Positions 43,668 through 53,324 of a DNA stretch of 64,000 bases are shown here, in pieces. The notes beneath the pieces were generated by a model that saw nothing but the letters and a program-made list of their open reading frames with translations, was not told the origin of the DNA and did not search any database. Within the stretch, counting starts at the first letter, position 1; each line of letters begins with the position of its first letter. The stretch lies in NCBI RefSeq assembly GCF_036967215.1, contig NZ_CP146016.1, positions 1,206,501 through 1,270,500 on the forward strand. Reading direction: 5' to 3'. The position numbers and the translations under genes are program-made. The DNA comes from Sulfolobus tengchongensis. GTDB taxonomy: Archaea > Thermoproteota > Thermoprotei_A > Sulfolobales > Sulfolobaceae.

Positions 43668-44580
43668 TTACTTCCACCAGTGGAGGTTCTCTTTCTTTAC
43701 ATGTTTGCATCACAAATGGACATCTGGGGTGGAACCTACAGCCATTGGGTGGATTTATCAGACTAGGAACTTCTCCGGAAGGTGGCTTAAGTTCCTTCTT
43801 TCCCAATTCCGGTACCGAGTTAAGCAAAGACTGTGTATAAGGATGTAGTGGTTCCGATATGACCTCCTTTGCACTGCCTTCTTCTACAACTTTCCCTGCA
43901 TACATTATTATCACTCTATCAGAAATAAATCTAGCCACGGAAATGTTGTGAGTTATAAATAAATAGGTAAGTTTTCTATCTCTTTGAAGATCTACAAGTA
44001 GATTAAGTATTTGTGCTTGTACTGAGGCATCTAGAGCTGATGTTGGCTCATCTAAAATTAAGAATTCCGGTTCCTTTGCAAGCGCTCTAGCTATTGCGAC
44101 TCTTTGTAATTGCCCACCAGATAATTCTCTAGGGTACTTATCTTTTACGTAATTGTAATCTAATCCTATTTCTGCTAATAGTTCCTTAACCTTTTCCTCA
44201 CTTTTATCTTTCATTGCTTCCTTAACAATGTCCTTAACTTTCATTCTTGGATTTACAGATGTCATTGGATTCTGAAAAACCATATGGATGTGTTTTCTAA
44301 CTTGAATTGTATTCTTATCATTTACCTCTGTACCCATAAAAATTAATCTTCCACTAGTAGGCTTTTCCAATGTGGCTAAAATTCTACCCAATGTGGTCTT
44401 ACCAGATCCACTCTCACCCACAACACCTAAAACTTCACCTTTTTTAATATCTACATTTATGCCGTCTAATGCTTTAACAAAAATTGGTGGTTTTCTAGCT
44501 AAAGTCTCTAATGTACCTCTTTTACTTGCAAGATAGTACTTCTTTATATCTATTGCCTTATAGAGTACATTATCACTCAT
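43609..44580 (-). CDS. dppF: Peptide/sugar ABC transporter ATP-binding protein (DppF/OppF type)
   Basis: A 323-residue ATPase: GESGSGKTTLGR (Walker A), LSGGQLQRVAIARAL (signature), LILDEPTSALDA (Walker B). The C-terminal Cys-rich CRFHPRCPFVMQTC is the oligopeptide-transporter C-terminal motif. It overlaps the DppD gene by 8 bp. It powers import with DppB, DppC and the binding protein. Confidence 0.93.
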   Translation of the reverse strand: MSDNVLYKAIDIKKYYLASKRGTLETLARKPPIFVKALDGINVDIKKGEVLGVVGESGSGKTTLGRILATLEKPTSGRLIFMGTEVNDKNTIQVRKHIHMVFQNPMTSVNPRMKVKDIVKEAMKDKSEEKVKELLAEIGLDYNYVKDKYPRELSGGQLQRVAIARALAKEPEFLILDEPTSALDASVQAQILNLLVDLQRDRKLTYLFITHNISVARFISDRVIIMYAGKVVEEGSAKEVISEPLHPYTQSLLNSVPELGKKELKPPSGEVPSLINPPNGCRFHPRCPFVMQTCKEREPPLVEVNGRKVACWLYETNWKKATS

Positions 44581-45538
44581 ATAACCAACACCTTACTCTC
44601 CTACCGTTCTTTTCTATTATATTGGGCTCTTTCTGTTTGCATATATCAATTACTTTATTGCATCTTGGATTAAATTTGCATCCCATTGGTAATGCAAAAA
44701 AGGATGGAGGATTTCCCGGTATTGCGTTTAATTTGCTCTGATTCTTGTCTCCAGTTGGTATGCTTGCTACTAATCCTTGGGTATAAGGATGCATTGGAGA
44801 CTTTAGAACATCTTCTACCTTACCATCTTCCATTATTCTACCTGCGTACATTACTATTACTCTATCAGCTATTATGTAAGCTAAAGATATATCATGTGTT
44901 ATAAATAAGATACTTGTGTTTAATTCCCTATTCAGTTGCTTGAATAAGTTAATTACTTGTGCTTGTATAGTTACATCTAGAGCTGATGTTGGCTCATCTG
45001 CTATGAGTAACTTAGGTTTTAAAAGAAGTGCCATCGCTATTACGATTCTCTGGACTTGTCCACCTGAAAGTTGATGAGGATATCTGTCAACTATAGAATA
45101 GGGATCGGGAAGCCTAAGATCCTTTAGAACCTCTATTACCTCCTTAGCAAGACTTTCTTCATCTGTCTTTTTTCCATCTCTTTGATGTCTTATTTTAGCT
45201 GCCTCTAAAAGTTGAAAACCAACTTTTTTTACAGGGTTTAAACTATTTAATGGATTCTGAAATATCATGAAAACCCATGTTCCTCTATATTTTTGTAACT
45301 CACTATCCTTTAATTTAGCTAAATTGACTCCATCAATTACTATATCACCTTGGATTTTCGAATTAGGTGGTAAAATCCTAGCAATAGTGTGGCCTAACGT
45401 TGATTTTCCAGATCCACTTTCTCCGACTATGCTTATCATTTCCCCTTTTTCTACACTTAAATTTACATCATTTAGTACCTTAATCCAACCTATAAGCGTG
45501 TTATAATATACGTTTAAGTTCCTAATTTGGAGTAACAT
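44573..45538 (-). CDS. dppD: Peptide/sugar ABC transporter ATP-binding protein (DppD/OppD type)
   Basis: A 321-residue ATPase with GESGSGKSTLG (Walker A), LSGGQVQRIVIAMALL, LLIADEPTSALDVT and the C-terminal CKFNPRCNKVIDIC motif. It pairs with the DppF-type subunit as a heterodimer. In Sulfolobales, this transporter family carries either di/oligopeptides or sugars; the cargo is not evident here. Confidence 0.93.
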   Translation of the reverse strand: MLLQIRNLNVYYNTLIGWIKVLNDVNLSVEKGEMISIVGESGSGKSTLGHTIARILPPNSKIQGDIVIDGVNLAKLKDSELQKYRGTWVFMIFQNPLNSLNPVKKVGFQLLEAAKIRHQRDGKKTDEESLAKEVIEVLKDLRLPDPYSIVDRYPHQLSGGQVQRIVIAMALLLKPKLLIADEPTSALDVTIQAQVINLFKQLNRELNTSILFITHDISLAYIIADRVIVMYAGRIMEDGKVEDVLKSPMHPYTQGLVASIPTGDKNQSKLNAIPGNPPSFFALPMGCKFNPRCNKVIDICKQKEPNIIEKNGRRVRCWLYE

Positions 45539-45549
45539 AAAATATCACC

Positions 45550-46446
45550 TTAATAAGTTATCCTACCTGCAATCACATCTTGCAATCTATCACCTACTAG
45601 GACAAATCCTATTACTATGATTAGAATAGTTACTCCAGGGAAAACTGCCCACCACCAATATTGCGGTAATCCACTAAGCCCATTTGAAGCCATTTCTCCT
45701 AATTCTGGAATTGGCGGTGTTATGCCTATTCCTAGGAAAGCAAGGGTTGAATAAGTCAAAATTACGTTTCCAAAATCCAGTGCAGCGTAAGCCAGAATTG
45801 GATCCAGTGAGTTAAGGAAGATATACCTATAGAACAAGGCAATTTTAGAAACTCCACTTAATTTAGCTGCTGAGATATAATCCATATTCTTTATTCTCAA
45901 TGTCTGAGCTCTATAGAATCTAGCATAAGTAGGCCACCAGACTACCATTAAACCCACTATAGTGGCTATGAATGTGGCCTTTAAGGGAACTGTTATAGCA
46001 ATAACTAGTATTAATGCTGGTAAAGAGAGAAACGCATCAGTAATTCTCATTATAACCTCATCAACAGCACCACCTAAATATCCTGCCAATATTCCCAATA
46101 TTCCACCAATTATTATCGCAGAAAAGACGACTATCAGTGCCACAAATGCATCTCGTGGAAGTGCATATAATATTCTTGATAATATGTCCTCTCCTTCTGC
46201 GTTAGTCCCCAATATAAACTGAGAAGAAGGTGGATGAAAGGCTAGTTGTAAATTATATTTAAAGGGATTATGGGGGAGGAGAATATAACCCAATTGAGGA
46301 TCTCTTAAGTCAGCAGCTAGGATTTCCAAAATACCTTGTATTAGTGACCATATAAGAAATGCTCCTACTATAATTAGTCCCAAAAGCCCAGCCTTATCTC
46401 TAACTAACGCTTTTAACATGAATCTAAGTCCGGACGCCTCACTCAA
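45550..46446 (-). CDS. dppC: ABC transporter permease (DppC type)
   Basis: A 298-residue membrane protein with about six helices and the EAA-type loop AAKLSGVSKIALFYRYIF that contacts the ATPases. The soluble loop DILSRILYALPRDAF before it is typical of DppC. It overlaps dppB by 8 bp and ends 11 bp before dppD. Confidence 0.92.
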   Translation of the reverse strand: MSEASGLRFMLKALVRDKAGLLGLIIVGAFLIWSLIQGILEILAADLRDPQLGYILLPHNPFKYNLQLAFHPPSSQFILGTNAEGEDILSRILYALPRDAFVALIVVFSAIIIGGILGILAGYLGGAVDEVIMRITDAFLSLPALILVIAITVPLKATFIATIVGLMVVWWPTYARFYRAQTLRIKNMDYISAAKLSGVSKIALFYRYIFLNSLDPILAYAALDFGNVILTYSTLAFLGIGITPPIPELGEMASNGLSGLPQYWWWAVFPGVTILIIVIGFVLVGDRLQDVIAGRITY

Positions 46447-47470
46447 CTATCCTCACCCTAGGATCTAAAATACCATACAATATATCCGCAACTAAATTAG
46501 CGATTATTATAGCTATCCCCACAATTATAGTAGTTCCTAATATGGAGGTGTAATCTAATCCCTCTATTGCCTGGGTTATGAAATATCCCATTCCATGATA
46601 CTGGAATATATCCTCAATAACTACTGCGCCAGCTACCGAATAACCAAAGAGTAACGCAATTAACGTAACTAGTGGAATAGATGCATTCCTTAACACAACA
46701 CCGTATACTACTCTTCTTCTACTTAAACCCTTCATGAAGCTTAGCCTTGCGAAATCAGATTCCATATAGTCTAACATGGAAGCCCTAGCTATTCTGGTTA
46801 TTATACCAAAACTAACTAAAGCTATAGCTATCACTGGCAAAACCATGTGGTGTATCAAACTGAAAAAGTAAGGCCAATCTCCCGTTAGCATTGCATTCAA
46901 TAAAGGAAATGGAGTTATTGACTTAGGTGAGGTTAAGGTTGGATCTACTGTTCCTGTAGGAGGCAGTAATCTAAGATAGTACGCTATTACTAATTGCAGA
47001 ATTGTTGCTACTAAAAATGGTGGCGATGCCCACGTTACTAAGTAAACCCCACGTATTAGGTAATCTATTGGGTTATTCCTATTTGAAGCAGCTATCGCGC
47101 CAGTAAATAAGCCTATTATTACTGATAATATTGTGGCTGGAATAACTAGTTCTAGAGTTCTTGGTAAATATTTACCAATCAAATCTATAACTGGAACTTT
47201 ATAAATAGGATCTATCCCAAAATTGCCATGAAATACATTAATTATATAATTGATGATTTGAATATAAAGTGGTTCATACAATCCGTATTGCTTAGCTACT
47301 TGTTCTAGTTCTGAATAAGTTGCATGTGGACCTGTGTATAGTCTAGCTAGTGCGAGTGGATTAGGTGCTATAATATGTATCATGATAAAAACTAATACAA
47401 TTAATAGTATTAGTGTAATGAACGCATTAACAATTCTTCTAATGATAAAGAAGACAATATTTATGGACAT
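46439..47470 (-). CDS. dppB: ABC transporter permease (DppB type)
   Basis: A 343-residue membrane protein with about six helices, the conserved N-terminal LITLILLIVLVFIMIHI-type segment and the EAA loop DFARLSFMKGLSRRRVVYGV. PLVTLIALLFGYSVAGAVVIED is the usual DppB end region. It forms the membrane channel with DppC. Confidence 0.92.
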   Translation of the reverse strand: MSINIVFFIIRRIVNAFITLILLIVLVFIMIHIIAPNPLALARLYTGPHATYSELEQVAKQYGLYEPLYIQIINYIINVFHGNFGIDPIYKVPVIDLIGKYLPRTLELVIPATILSVIIGLFTGAIAASNRNNPIDYLIRGVYLVTWASPPFLVATILQLVIAYYLRLLPPTGTVDPTLTSPKSITPFPLLNAMLTGDWPYFFSLIHHMVLPVIAIALVSFGIITRIARASMLDYMESDFARLSFMKGLSRRRVVYGVVLRNASIPLVTLIALLFGYSVAGAVVIEDIFQYHGMGYFITQAIEGLDYTSILGTTIIVGIAIIIANLVADILYGILDPRVRIVE

Positions 47471-47551
47471 GACATGCCCATTTAAATAAGATTTAAAGAG
47501 ACTAATATATCTTACTTAGGGTTAAGATAGAAGGAAAAAAAGGGAAAACTT

Positions 47552-49702
47552 TTAGAATCCAGGGCCTCCTCTACCTCTTCCCCTTAATAAAACTACTACG
47601 GCAACAATTACTATTATCACTATAACTATACCTACTACCGCATAAATTAGTGTTGAAGATGTGGCTGGATGGGTAGTAATTGTAGTTGATATAGTAGTGG
47701 TGGTTGGGGTTGTAGTGGAGACTGGTGGAACTGTCGTTGTAGAAGTGCTAGTAGTTGTACTTGTGGTAATGGTATAGGGTTGATAATACATTAGGTTATA
47801 GTAGTATCCTACGAACGAGTTGTATACAAAACCTTTCAGATATGGTTGTATGAAATAGTAAACGACTGGATTAGGTAGGTAAACGTATGGTACCTCTTGA
47901 TACAATATTTTATATATTTGTGCTACCTCGAGTGTTTGTTCTGTCTGATTTGTTAAGAATGGAAGTGTCTGGTACATCTGTTGTAACGTAGATATATTAA
48001 CCCACGCAAGATCGCCAGATATTCCACCATATAATACATCAGTTTGCGCTATTAGCTCTTGGAATATTGGATCAGGCCAATCTGGGAACCAGCCAAGATC
48101 TACAATTGCAGGAGTTGCAGACGGTGTTACCCAGGTATCAGTAACAGAAGGTAATACGTACTTTATAGAAGTTGAGATGCCTATTTGCTGCAAATTATCC
48201 TGGATTATGGTTAATTCTTCTTGCTCTAATTCATTCACTGGTGCTAACGCATAAATATCTAAAGTCCCTAATTGGCTACCTTTAGTATCACCAAGAGTAG
48301 TGCCATTAGGTAACACTACGTAGAAATGTCCTTCATAACCAGCCTCATTGAGATAGTGCATTGCAAGCGAAAGATTATATGTAAATGGATGTAATTGGTC
48401 TAGTTGCATTACTTCGTTATATATAGGGAACACTGGTGATATTGGACCTAGATAGTTTATTGCTAACGTTTCATTCTGGTACTTGAATATACTGAGCAAA
48501 GCCGAATAGTTTATAGCATAAGCTATTGCTTGCCTAAACGCTGTTATGTTGGTTGGGAATACTTGCATATTCAGTGATAAGTAAAATACTGCAGCTTCAT
48601 ATCCAAGGTTTGCAAATATTTGATTGAATCCCACATATTTGTTGTATTGATATGAGGAGTACATTTGTTGTAAGAAGGGTACACTCACGTAAGATATTTG
48701 AGCCTTATTTGTTGCGAAATCTTCTACTCTATCATTATGACTTAAACCGTATTCGATTTCTATAATTGGTATGTGTGCAGGTTCTGCTACAGCAGGTATG
48801 TTAGACAGATTATTTGCCCAATAGTGCGGGTTCTTCATTAATACAATTTCTGATAAACTAGGCCCTACACTTTTGATGACGTATGGACCAGTGCCATTCA
48901 TTCCATTTTCGTCTAGATAAGCATTAGGAGTATTTGGCTGTACTCCTCCATGCTGATCAACAACCACGGGGTCAACTATTGCTCCCCACCAATTTGCCAA
49001 ATCAAGTAAAAAGTCCCTATAAGGTGTTAAGGTACTTATTTCCACTTCATATGGGCCTTTTACTACTACTGCTTGATAGGGATATTCCATGATCTTTTCA
49101 ATTGTAGTATTTGCGGCATTAAAGTGAGATAGAATTGAAGCTAGTACTTTAGCAGCTAATGTTGCGTTTTTAGTAGTGGGAAGTCCAGTTACGTTTTGGA
49201 TTGCTGCAGCTACACCCCATGGTAATGCGTAACCGGTTTGGCCGTATTGTGTAGAGTTAAACAATAACTCAATATAGTTGGATACGCCAGGACCTTGTCC
49301 CATCAATATGGTTCTATATAGCGAGAACCACACGGTTGATGCATTTACTTGTACTCCATCTGGGAAGTACACTCCATGTCTTATGTAGAATGTCCAATTC
49401 TCATAATTTGAGGTTGACCAGTTTTGTGCTATTACTGGAACTACCTGCAAATAATTAGAACCATTATATTCTACCAATTCTTGAAACACAGCAGTAAATA
49501 ATGGACCATCTTGCACGTAAAAACCAGTAGCAGGGTCTAATGCGTCTGGAGGTGCAGTTTGTGATACATCAACAAGTATTGAGGAATTTGGAGGTGCAAT
49601 TGTGAGTGGAGTCTGTGCTGTCGCTTGCATGAACAGCATGAAAGGTAATATTAGGCTAGTTATCATTATTCCCAAAACTATTAAACTTTTTATATCCGAC
49701 AT
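47552..49702 (-). CDS. dppA: Membrane-anchored solute-binding protein of the Dpp-type transporter
   Basis: A 716-residue family 5 extracellular binding protein: signal/anchor helix (residues about 5-28), binding lobes with the DALDPATGF and WSTSNYENWTFYIRHGVYFP segments, and then a Ser/Thr/Pro stalk (about 645-682) with a C-terminal transmembrane helix (VVGIVIVIIVIVAVVVLL) and a basic end. This layout (stalk and C-terminal anchor) is typical of Sulfolobales peptide-type binding proteins. First gene of the dppABCDF cluster. Confidence 0.93.
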   Translation of the reverse strand: MSDIKSLIVLGIMITSLILPFMLFMQATAQTPLTIAPPNSSILVDVSQTAPPDALDPATGFYVQDGPLFTAVFQELVEYNGSNYLQVVPVIAQNWSTSNYENWTFYIRHGVYFPDGVQVNASTVWFSLYRTILMGQGPGVSNYIELLFNSTQYGQTGYALPWGVAAAIQNVTGLPTTKNATLAAKVLASILSHFNAANTTIEKIMEYPYQAVVVKGPYEVEISTLTPYRDFLLDLANWWGAIVDPVVVDQHGGVQPNTPNAYLDENGMNGTGPYVIKSVGPSLSEIVLMKNPHYWANNLSNIPAVAEPAHIPIIEIEYGLSHNDRVEDFATNKAQISYVSVPFLQQMYSSYQYNKYVGFNQIFANLGYEAAVFYLSLNMQVFPTNITAFRQAIAYAINYSALLSIFKYQNETLAINYLGPISPVFPIYNEVMQLDQLHPFTYNLSLAMHYLNEAGYEGHFYVVLPNGTTLGDTKGSQLGTLDIYALAPVNELEQEELTIIQDNLQQIGISTSIKYVLPSVTDTWVTPSATPAIVDLGWFPDWPDPIFQELIAQTDVLYGGISGDLAWVNISTLQQMYQTLPFLTNQTEQTLEVAQIYKILYQEVPYVYLPNPVVYYFIQPYLKGFVYNSFVGYYYNLMYYQPYTITTSTTTSTSTTTVPPVSTTTPTTTTISTTITTHPATSSTLIYAVVGIVIVIIVIVAVVVLLRGRGRGGPGF

Positions 49703-49724
49703 ATTACATTACCCATAAACACTA

Positions 49725-49743
49725 ATTTATATATATTTAAAAA
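49725..49743 (-). promoter_or_regulatory. Promoter of the dpp operon
   Basis: On the minus strand, an AAATATATATAAATTA-type TATA region lies about 30 bp before the ATG at 49702, placing the transcript start just ahead of the binding-protein gene. Confidence 0.45.
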
Positions 49744-49909
49744 ATTTATGCTTGCGTTCGTTTCCTATCTGTTAAATTTTTGATTCTAGACAACTTACTT
49801 TGTATACTTTTATGACAGAGATCTGAGAATTTTTATATTTATATTAATCCTCGTTCCTTTTATTATCACTTATAATTTAGAATGGTTCTAATTCTATTTT
49901 ATATTGAAA

Positions 49910-50851
49910 TTATAATTTTACGCTCTTATGTACTCCATCATCCATTAAGGCTATACAGTAACTTCCTATTCTTATTACTTCTCTGGCTAATTCTTTGCAT
50001 TCTATCTCTGTGGAACTAGCTAGTTTGTTAATTTCCTTCATGCTATCTCTTATATTCCTTATATATTCCATATTTTGGTCGAAAAATACTTCTCTAGCTT
50101 CTTTAAACATTCTTATGACTTTCTGAATTGCTATTACTGTTTCTGAAGGTATACTCTTACATTCTGAAATAACTGAGGAAGCAGTTTTAATGTGAGACAA
50201 CATTCTTCCCATATCTCGCATTGCGATGGCATAGAGTATTAGGTCTTTAGTTGGAAGGTTCTTGATATCAAATTCTTCTTCTTTTTGTGATATCAAGGCG
50301 ATCTCTCTTATTAGTAAGTTATATAATTTATATAATTCTTCTGATCTGTTTTTTAGGTCTATTGCCATTTCTTTAACTGGGTTTTCGGCTATCCTATATA
50401 AATCCTCAAGTAGTATTTCCAATTTGTTAGCAAAATTCTTCATTTCTTCTATCAGATTTATATAAGCATTATCATGAATTCTGAATCTAATATAATTAAA
50501 ACTTTCATTTTCTACTATTAGTCCTTGTAAATACAGCTGTAAGGTTTTCAGCTCATTTTTAATGATCGTTGAGATTACTGACTGTGATATTATTTCGATC
50601 TCAGAAATTCCCTGCATATAATAAACGTTAATTAAATACTTCACAGTTTCTATATCTACCTCGTCTAAATTGATTATCTTCTTACTGGAATACTTTCTTA
50701 TTGGTTTTATTAGTAATTCACCATCCTTTTGAATTACGAGGACTTCACTTTTTGCGTCTAAGTTATTCCTTCTTATCCATTCTGGTGGCAAAGTTATTAT
50801 ATAACTTCCTCCCTTAATTTTCTGAATCCTCCTTCTTAAATTCTTCTCCAT
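49910..50851 (-). CDS. AbrB-PhoU domain regulator
   Basis: A 313-residue protein: SpoVT/AbrB-type N-terminal domain (RRRIQKIKGGSYIITLPPEW, IRRNNLDAKSEVLVI) followed by a PhoU-like helical repeat region (about 100-310). In archaea this fusion is common and thought to control phosphate uptake or another nutrient response. No Pst genes are close, so the target is open. Confidence 0.85.
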   Translation of the reverse strand: MEKNLRRRIQKIKGGSYIITLPPEWIRRNNLDAKSEVLVIQKDGELLIKPIRKYSSKKIINLDEVDIETVKYLINVYYMQGISEIEIISQSVISTIIKNELKTLQLYLQGLIVENESFNYIRFRIHDNAYINLIEEMKNFANKLEILLEDLYRIAENPVKEMAIDLKNRSEELYKLYNLLIREIALISQKEEEFDIKNLPTKDLILYAIAMRDMGRMLSHIKTASSVISECKSIPSETVIAIQKVIRMFKEAREVFFDQNMEYIRNIRDSMKEINKLASSTEIECKELAREVIRIGSYCIALMDDGVHKSVKL

Positions 50852-50941
50852 TAAATATAAAAATGCAGGTAATCTACTAAAAATGTTTATGACAAAGTAT
50901 GCTGCTTATTACATAATTACCTTTTAACTTGGGATTTGAAG

Positions 50942-51952
50942 CTAGAAAATAGCGGCTACTAAATCATCTTCTTTTAATTCGATATCCTCATCTCCATTTA
51001 TGCCTATTTCAGGCATTGAAGGTACTTTTACATTAAATCTCTTTAAATTGCCAGCTACTCTAATTACTGCCTCTCTCCATATTCTTTCTCTCTCCTCTAT
51101 TGTGGGTAAACCTAAGCCAGCATCGTTAGCTAGTTCTTCCATTTTTTCGTGTATTTCTTGATACCACGGGGGTAATTTCCAAAATTCCTTAGGAGCCTTG
51201 TACGTTATTAGTGATAAGAACACAAACCCAGCTCTTATTTGTTTAGTTACAAACATCTTCTTCTCTTCATTCATTTTATTTAGATTATTAGTTAAGATAA
51301 GATGGGTGAAAGCATAATGTCTAGTTTCATCTACTGTTAAATTCCTGAAAGCATCTTTCAGGGTTGGTATTTTGGTCTTATCTTTCATTCCGCTAAAAAC
51401 AGTTGTAGCTGCGGCTTCGCCCATCATAAATGATGTAAACAAGATATCAAGGGTGTACTTCTTATAGGCCTCTAAATATCCCTTCCAGTATCTTGAACCA
51501 TTCCACCATACCCACTCCACATTTAGTTTGGCTTTTCTTTCTAAATCGTCTTGTGGTTTGAAATTAAAGGGAAATCCCTTAAACGCTTTTTCTATAGCGA
51601 ATCCACATAATATGTTATGTCTATTTTCATCATAAGTTATTGTAGTTAGTAATGCTTTAATGGGAACTGGTAATTTCTTCTCAGAAGCTTTAACCAATGC
51701 GTAAGCGAAGACCGGAGTTGCATTGTCAAAATTAGATAAGAGTGCCCACCAGTAAGCCAATGCTAATCTTTGTTTTCTATCAAGTCCAGATACGATCTCC
51801 TCATATTTTTTCCAATCTAGATCTTCCTCGTCCCATTGTTCCTTTTTGGCTCTTCGATAAAGTCTCATGGCTTTCTCATCGTCGAATTCCCATGTTGGAG
51901 GATATACATTATCTTCGGGATATATTGGCTCATTCTCATAATTTATATCCAT
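50942..51952 (-). CDS. Ferritin-like diiron oxidase (R2-like or PaaA-like)
   Basis: A 336-residue helical protein with two DExxH motifs (TYDENRHNILCGF, about 107-119, and TVDETRHYAFTHL, about 207-219) and a further Glu in FMMGEAAATTVF, the ligand set of ribonucleotide-reductase-R2, R2lox and bacterial multicomponent monooxygenases. The substrate cannot be told. It lies upstream, on the same strand, of the acyl-CoA genes, where oxygenation of an aromatic or fatty acyl-CoA would fit, although the 241-bp gap suggests a separate transcript. Confidence 0.75.
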   Translation of the reverse strand: MDINYENEPIYPEDNVYPPTWEFDDEKAMRLYRRAKKEQWDEEDLDWKKYEEIVSGLDRKQRLALAYWWALLSNFDNATPVFAYALVKASEKKLPVPIKALLTTITYDENRHNILCGFAIEKAFKGFPFNFKPQDDLERKAKLNVEWVWWNGSRYWKGYLEAYKKYTLDILFTSFMMGEAAATTVFSGMKDKTKIPTLKDAFRNLTVDETRHYAFTHLILTNNLNKMNEEKKMFVTKQIRAGFVFLSLITYKAPKEFWKLPPWYQEIHEKMEELANDAGLGLPTIEERERIWREAVIRVAGNLKRFNVKVPSMPEIGINGDEDIELKEDDLVAAIF

Positions 51953-52193
51953 CAGTTCACCATATATATGTTATTGAATAAAATATATAAGGATTTCTTC
52001 GAAATTTTCCAAAATATTGAGGGTGAATGGGAACACACGCAATTCTTAAATATTATTAAATTGTTTTTCTGCGTTACCCTTACAGTTAAATCGTAAATCG
52101 TAGCAGTAGTAGGTAATAAATCTTAATATAACTTAAAATTAATTATCTGTGATAAAGAATAACTCTTACTCTTATTATATAAAAATTAATGAC

Positions 52194-52574
52194 CTAGATC
52201 TTTCTGTCATTATCTAAATGATAAACTAATGCAGTAACATATGCTATCAGTTTTCCTTCAATATTTTTTACAACTATTCTGTATAGGGAAGTGGTTTTTC
52301 CAACGCTCTCCTCAAAGGCCTCAGCTATTACTTTTTCTCCTTCTTTTGCTGGTCTTCTAAAATCTATATCCATGTGCAGTGCAACAGAGTCTCTCGAAAA
52401 ATTGCTAACGTATTCAAAGGCTGCATCGGCTATAGCGAAAATAAAAGAACCATGGGCAGTATTGTGAACGTTTAGATAATCTTTAGTAACTATTGCTGAT
52501 ACTTTGGCATAGCCTTCTCTTACTTCCTCTAAGTTAATATTTAGTAATTTAAGAAAAGGGCTCTCTTTTAGCAC
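52194..52574 (-). CDS. paaI: Hotdog thioesterase (PaaI type)
   Basis: A 126-residue hotdog-fold protein: DYLNVHNTAHGSFIFAIADA with the HNxxHGG-type active-site pattern, and MDIDFRRPAKEGEKVIAEA. PaaI hydrolyses acyl-CoA esters and protects phenylacetate pathways from dead-end esters. It starts with GTG directly after the stop of the enoyl-CoA hydratase gene (TAAGTG). Confidence 0.85.
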   Translation of the reverse strand: MLKESPFLKLLNINLEEVREGYAKVSAIVTKDYLNVHNTAHGSFIFAIADAAFEYVSNFSRDSVALHMDIDFRRPAKEGEKVIAEAFEESVGKTTSLYRIVVKNIEGKLIAYVTALVYHLDNDRKI

Positions 52575-53324
52575 TTAAAATCCCCTAAATTTAGGCTCTC
52601 TTTTATCTCTAAATGCTGATATACCTTCTTTGAAATCTTCTGTCTTACCTAAATATCCTTGAATGGCTGATTCGTATTCCAGGAATTTCTCTAAATCGTT
52701 ATATATTACTAGATTTGCCATTCTTTTTCCGGCTACATAGGATTGAAATGGACCAATATTCATCTTAACTGCTAATTGTTCAGCTTCTTGTAATGGGTTT
52801 TCAGTTACCTTCAATAATCCCCATTTTTCGGCTTCATCAGCAGTAAATTCTCCTCCAAGTACGGCTATTTCGTAAGCCCTCTGATCTCTAGCAAGTTTTA
52901 AAATAAAATACGCCACTCCAGTGTCTGAGGCTAATCCAAGTCTTTGGAAAGCAGTTACAAACCTAACATCTTTCTTAGCGAATTTGAAATCTGTAGCTAA
53001 ACTTATTCCTATACAAGCTCCTGCAGTTACACCATTTATCGCAGATATGTATATTTTATCAGAAAATCGTATTTCCCTTATTATAGGGTAAAACGTTTCT
53101 CTTAAATCTAGAGCGAAATCTTGAGCGAACTCATTAACGTCTGCTCCAACACAAAATGCTCTCCCTTCACCAGTTAATATCACAGTTCTAATTTTAGGAT
53201 TAGCATTAATCTCTCTTAATTTTGATATTAATTCATTTCTCATCTGTAAGTTCAACGCGTTTAATTTCTCTGGTCTGCTTAAAGTAACTATTACATAACC
53301 CTCTTTATTATCCACCTTTATCAT
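52575..53324 (-). CDS. Enoyl-CoA hydratase/isomerase family, PaaG-like
   Basis: Crotonase-fold protein of 249 residues from the ATG at 53324, which follows GGTGGGAAG; an upstream codon at 53351 gives a longer reading without such a signal. AFCVGADVNEF and NGVTAGACIGIS form the oxyanion hole. In place of the hydratase Glu there is AFQRLGLASDTG, resembling PaaG (AFSKLGLIPDCG), whose Asp acts in isomerisation. Its start overlaps the upstream hydratase gene by 17 bp. Confidence 0.85.
   Translation of the reverse strand: MIKVDNKEGYVIVTLSRPEKLNALNLQMRNELISKLREINANPKIRTVILTGEGRAFCVGADVNEFAQDFALDLRETFYPIIREIRFSDKIYISAINGVTAGACIGISLATDFKFAKKDVRFVTAFQRLGLASDTGVAYFILKLARDQRAYEIAVLGGEFTADEAEKWGLLKVTENPLQEAEQLAVKMNIGPFQSYVAGKRMANLVIYNDLEKFLEYESAIQGYLGKTEDFKEGISAFRDKREPKFRGF

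Noticed and set aside
43558-43848. Two plus-strand frames (43558-43848 and 43601-43840)
   Set aside because: They lie antisense to the conserved end of the DppF-type ATPase gene, including its Cys-rich motif, so they are shadows.
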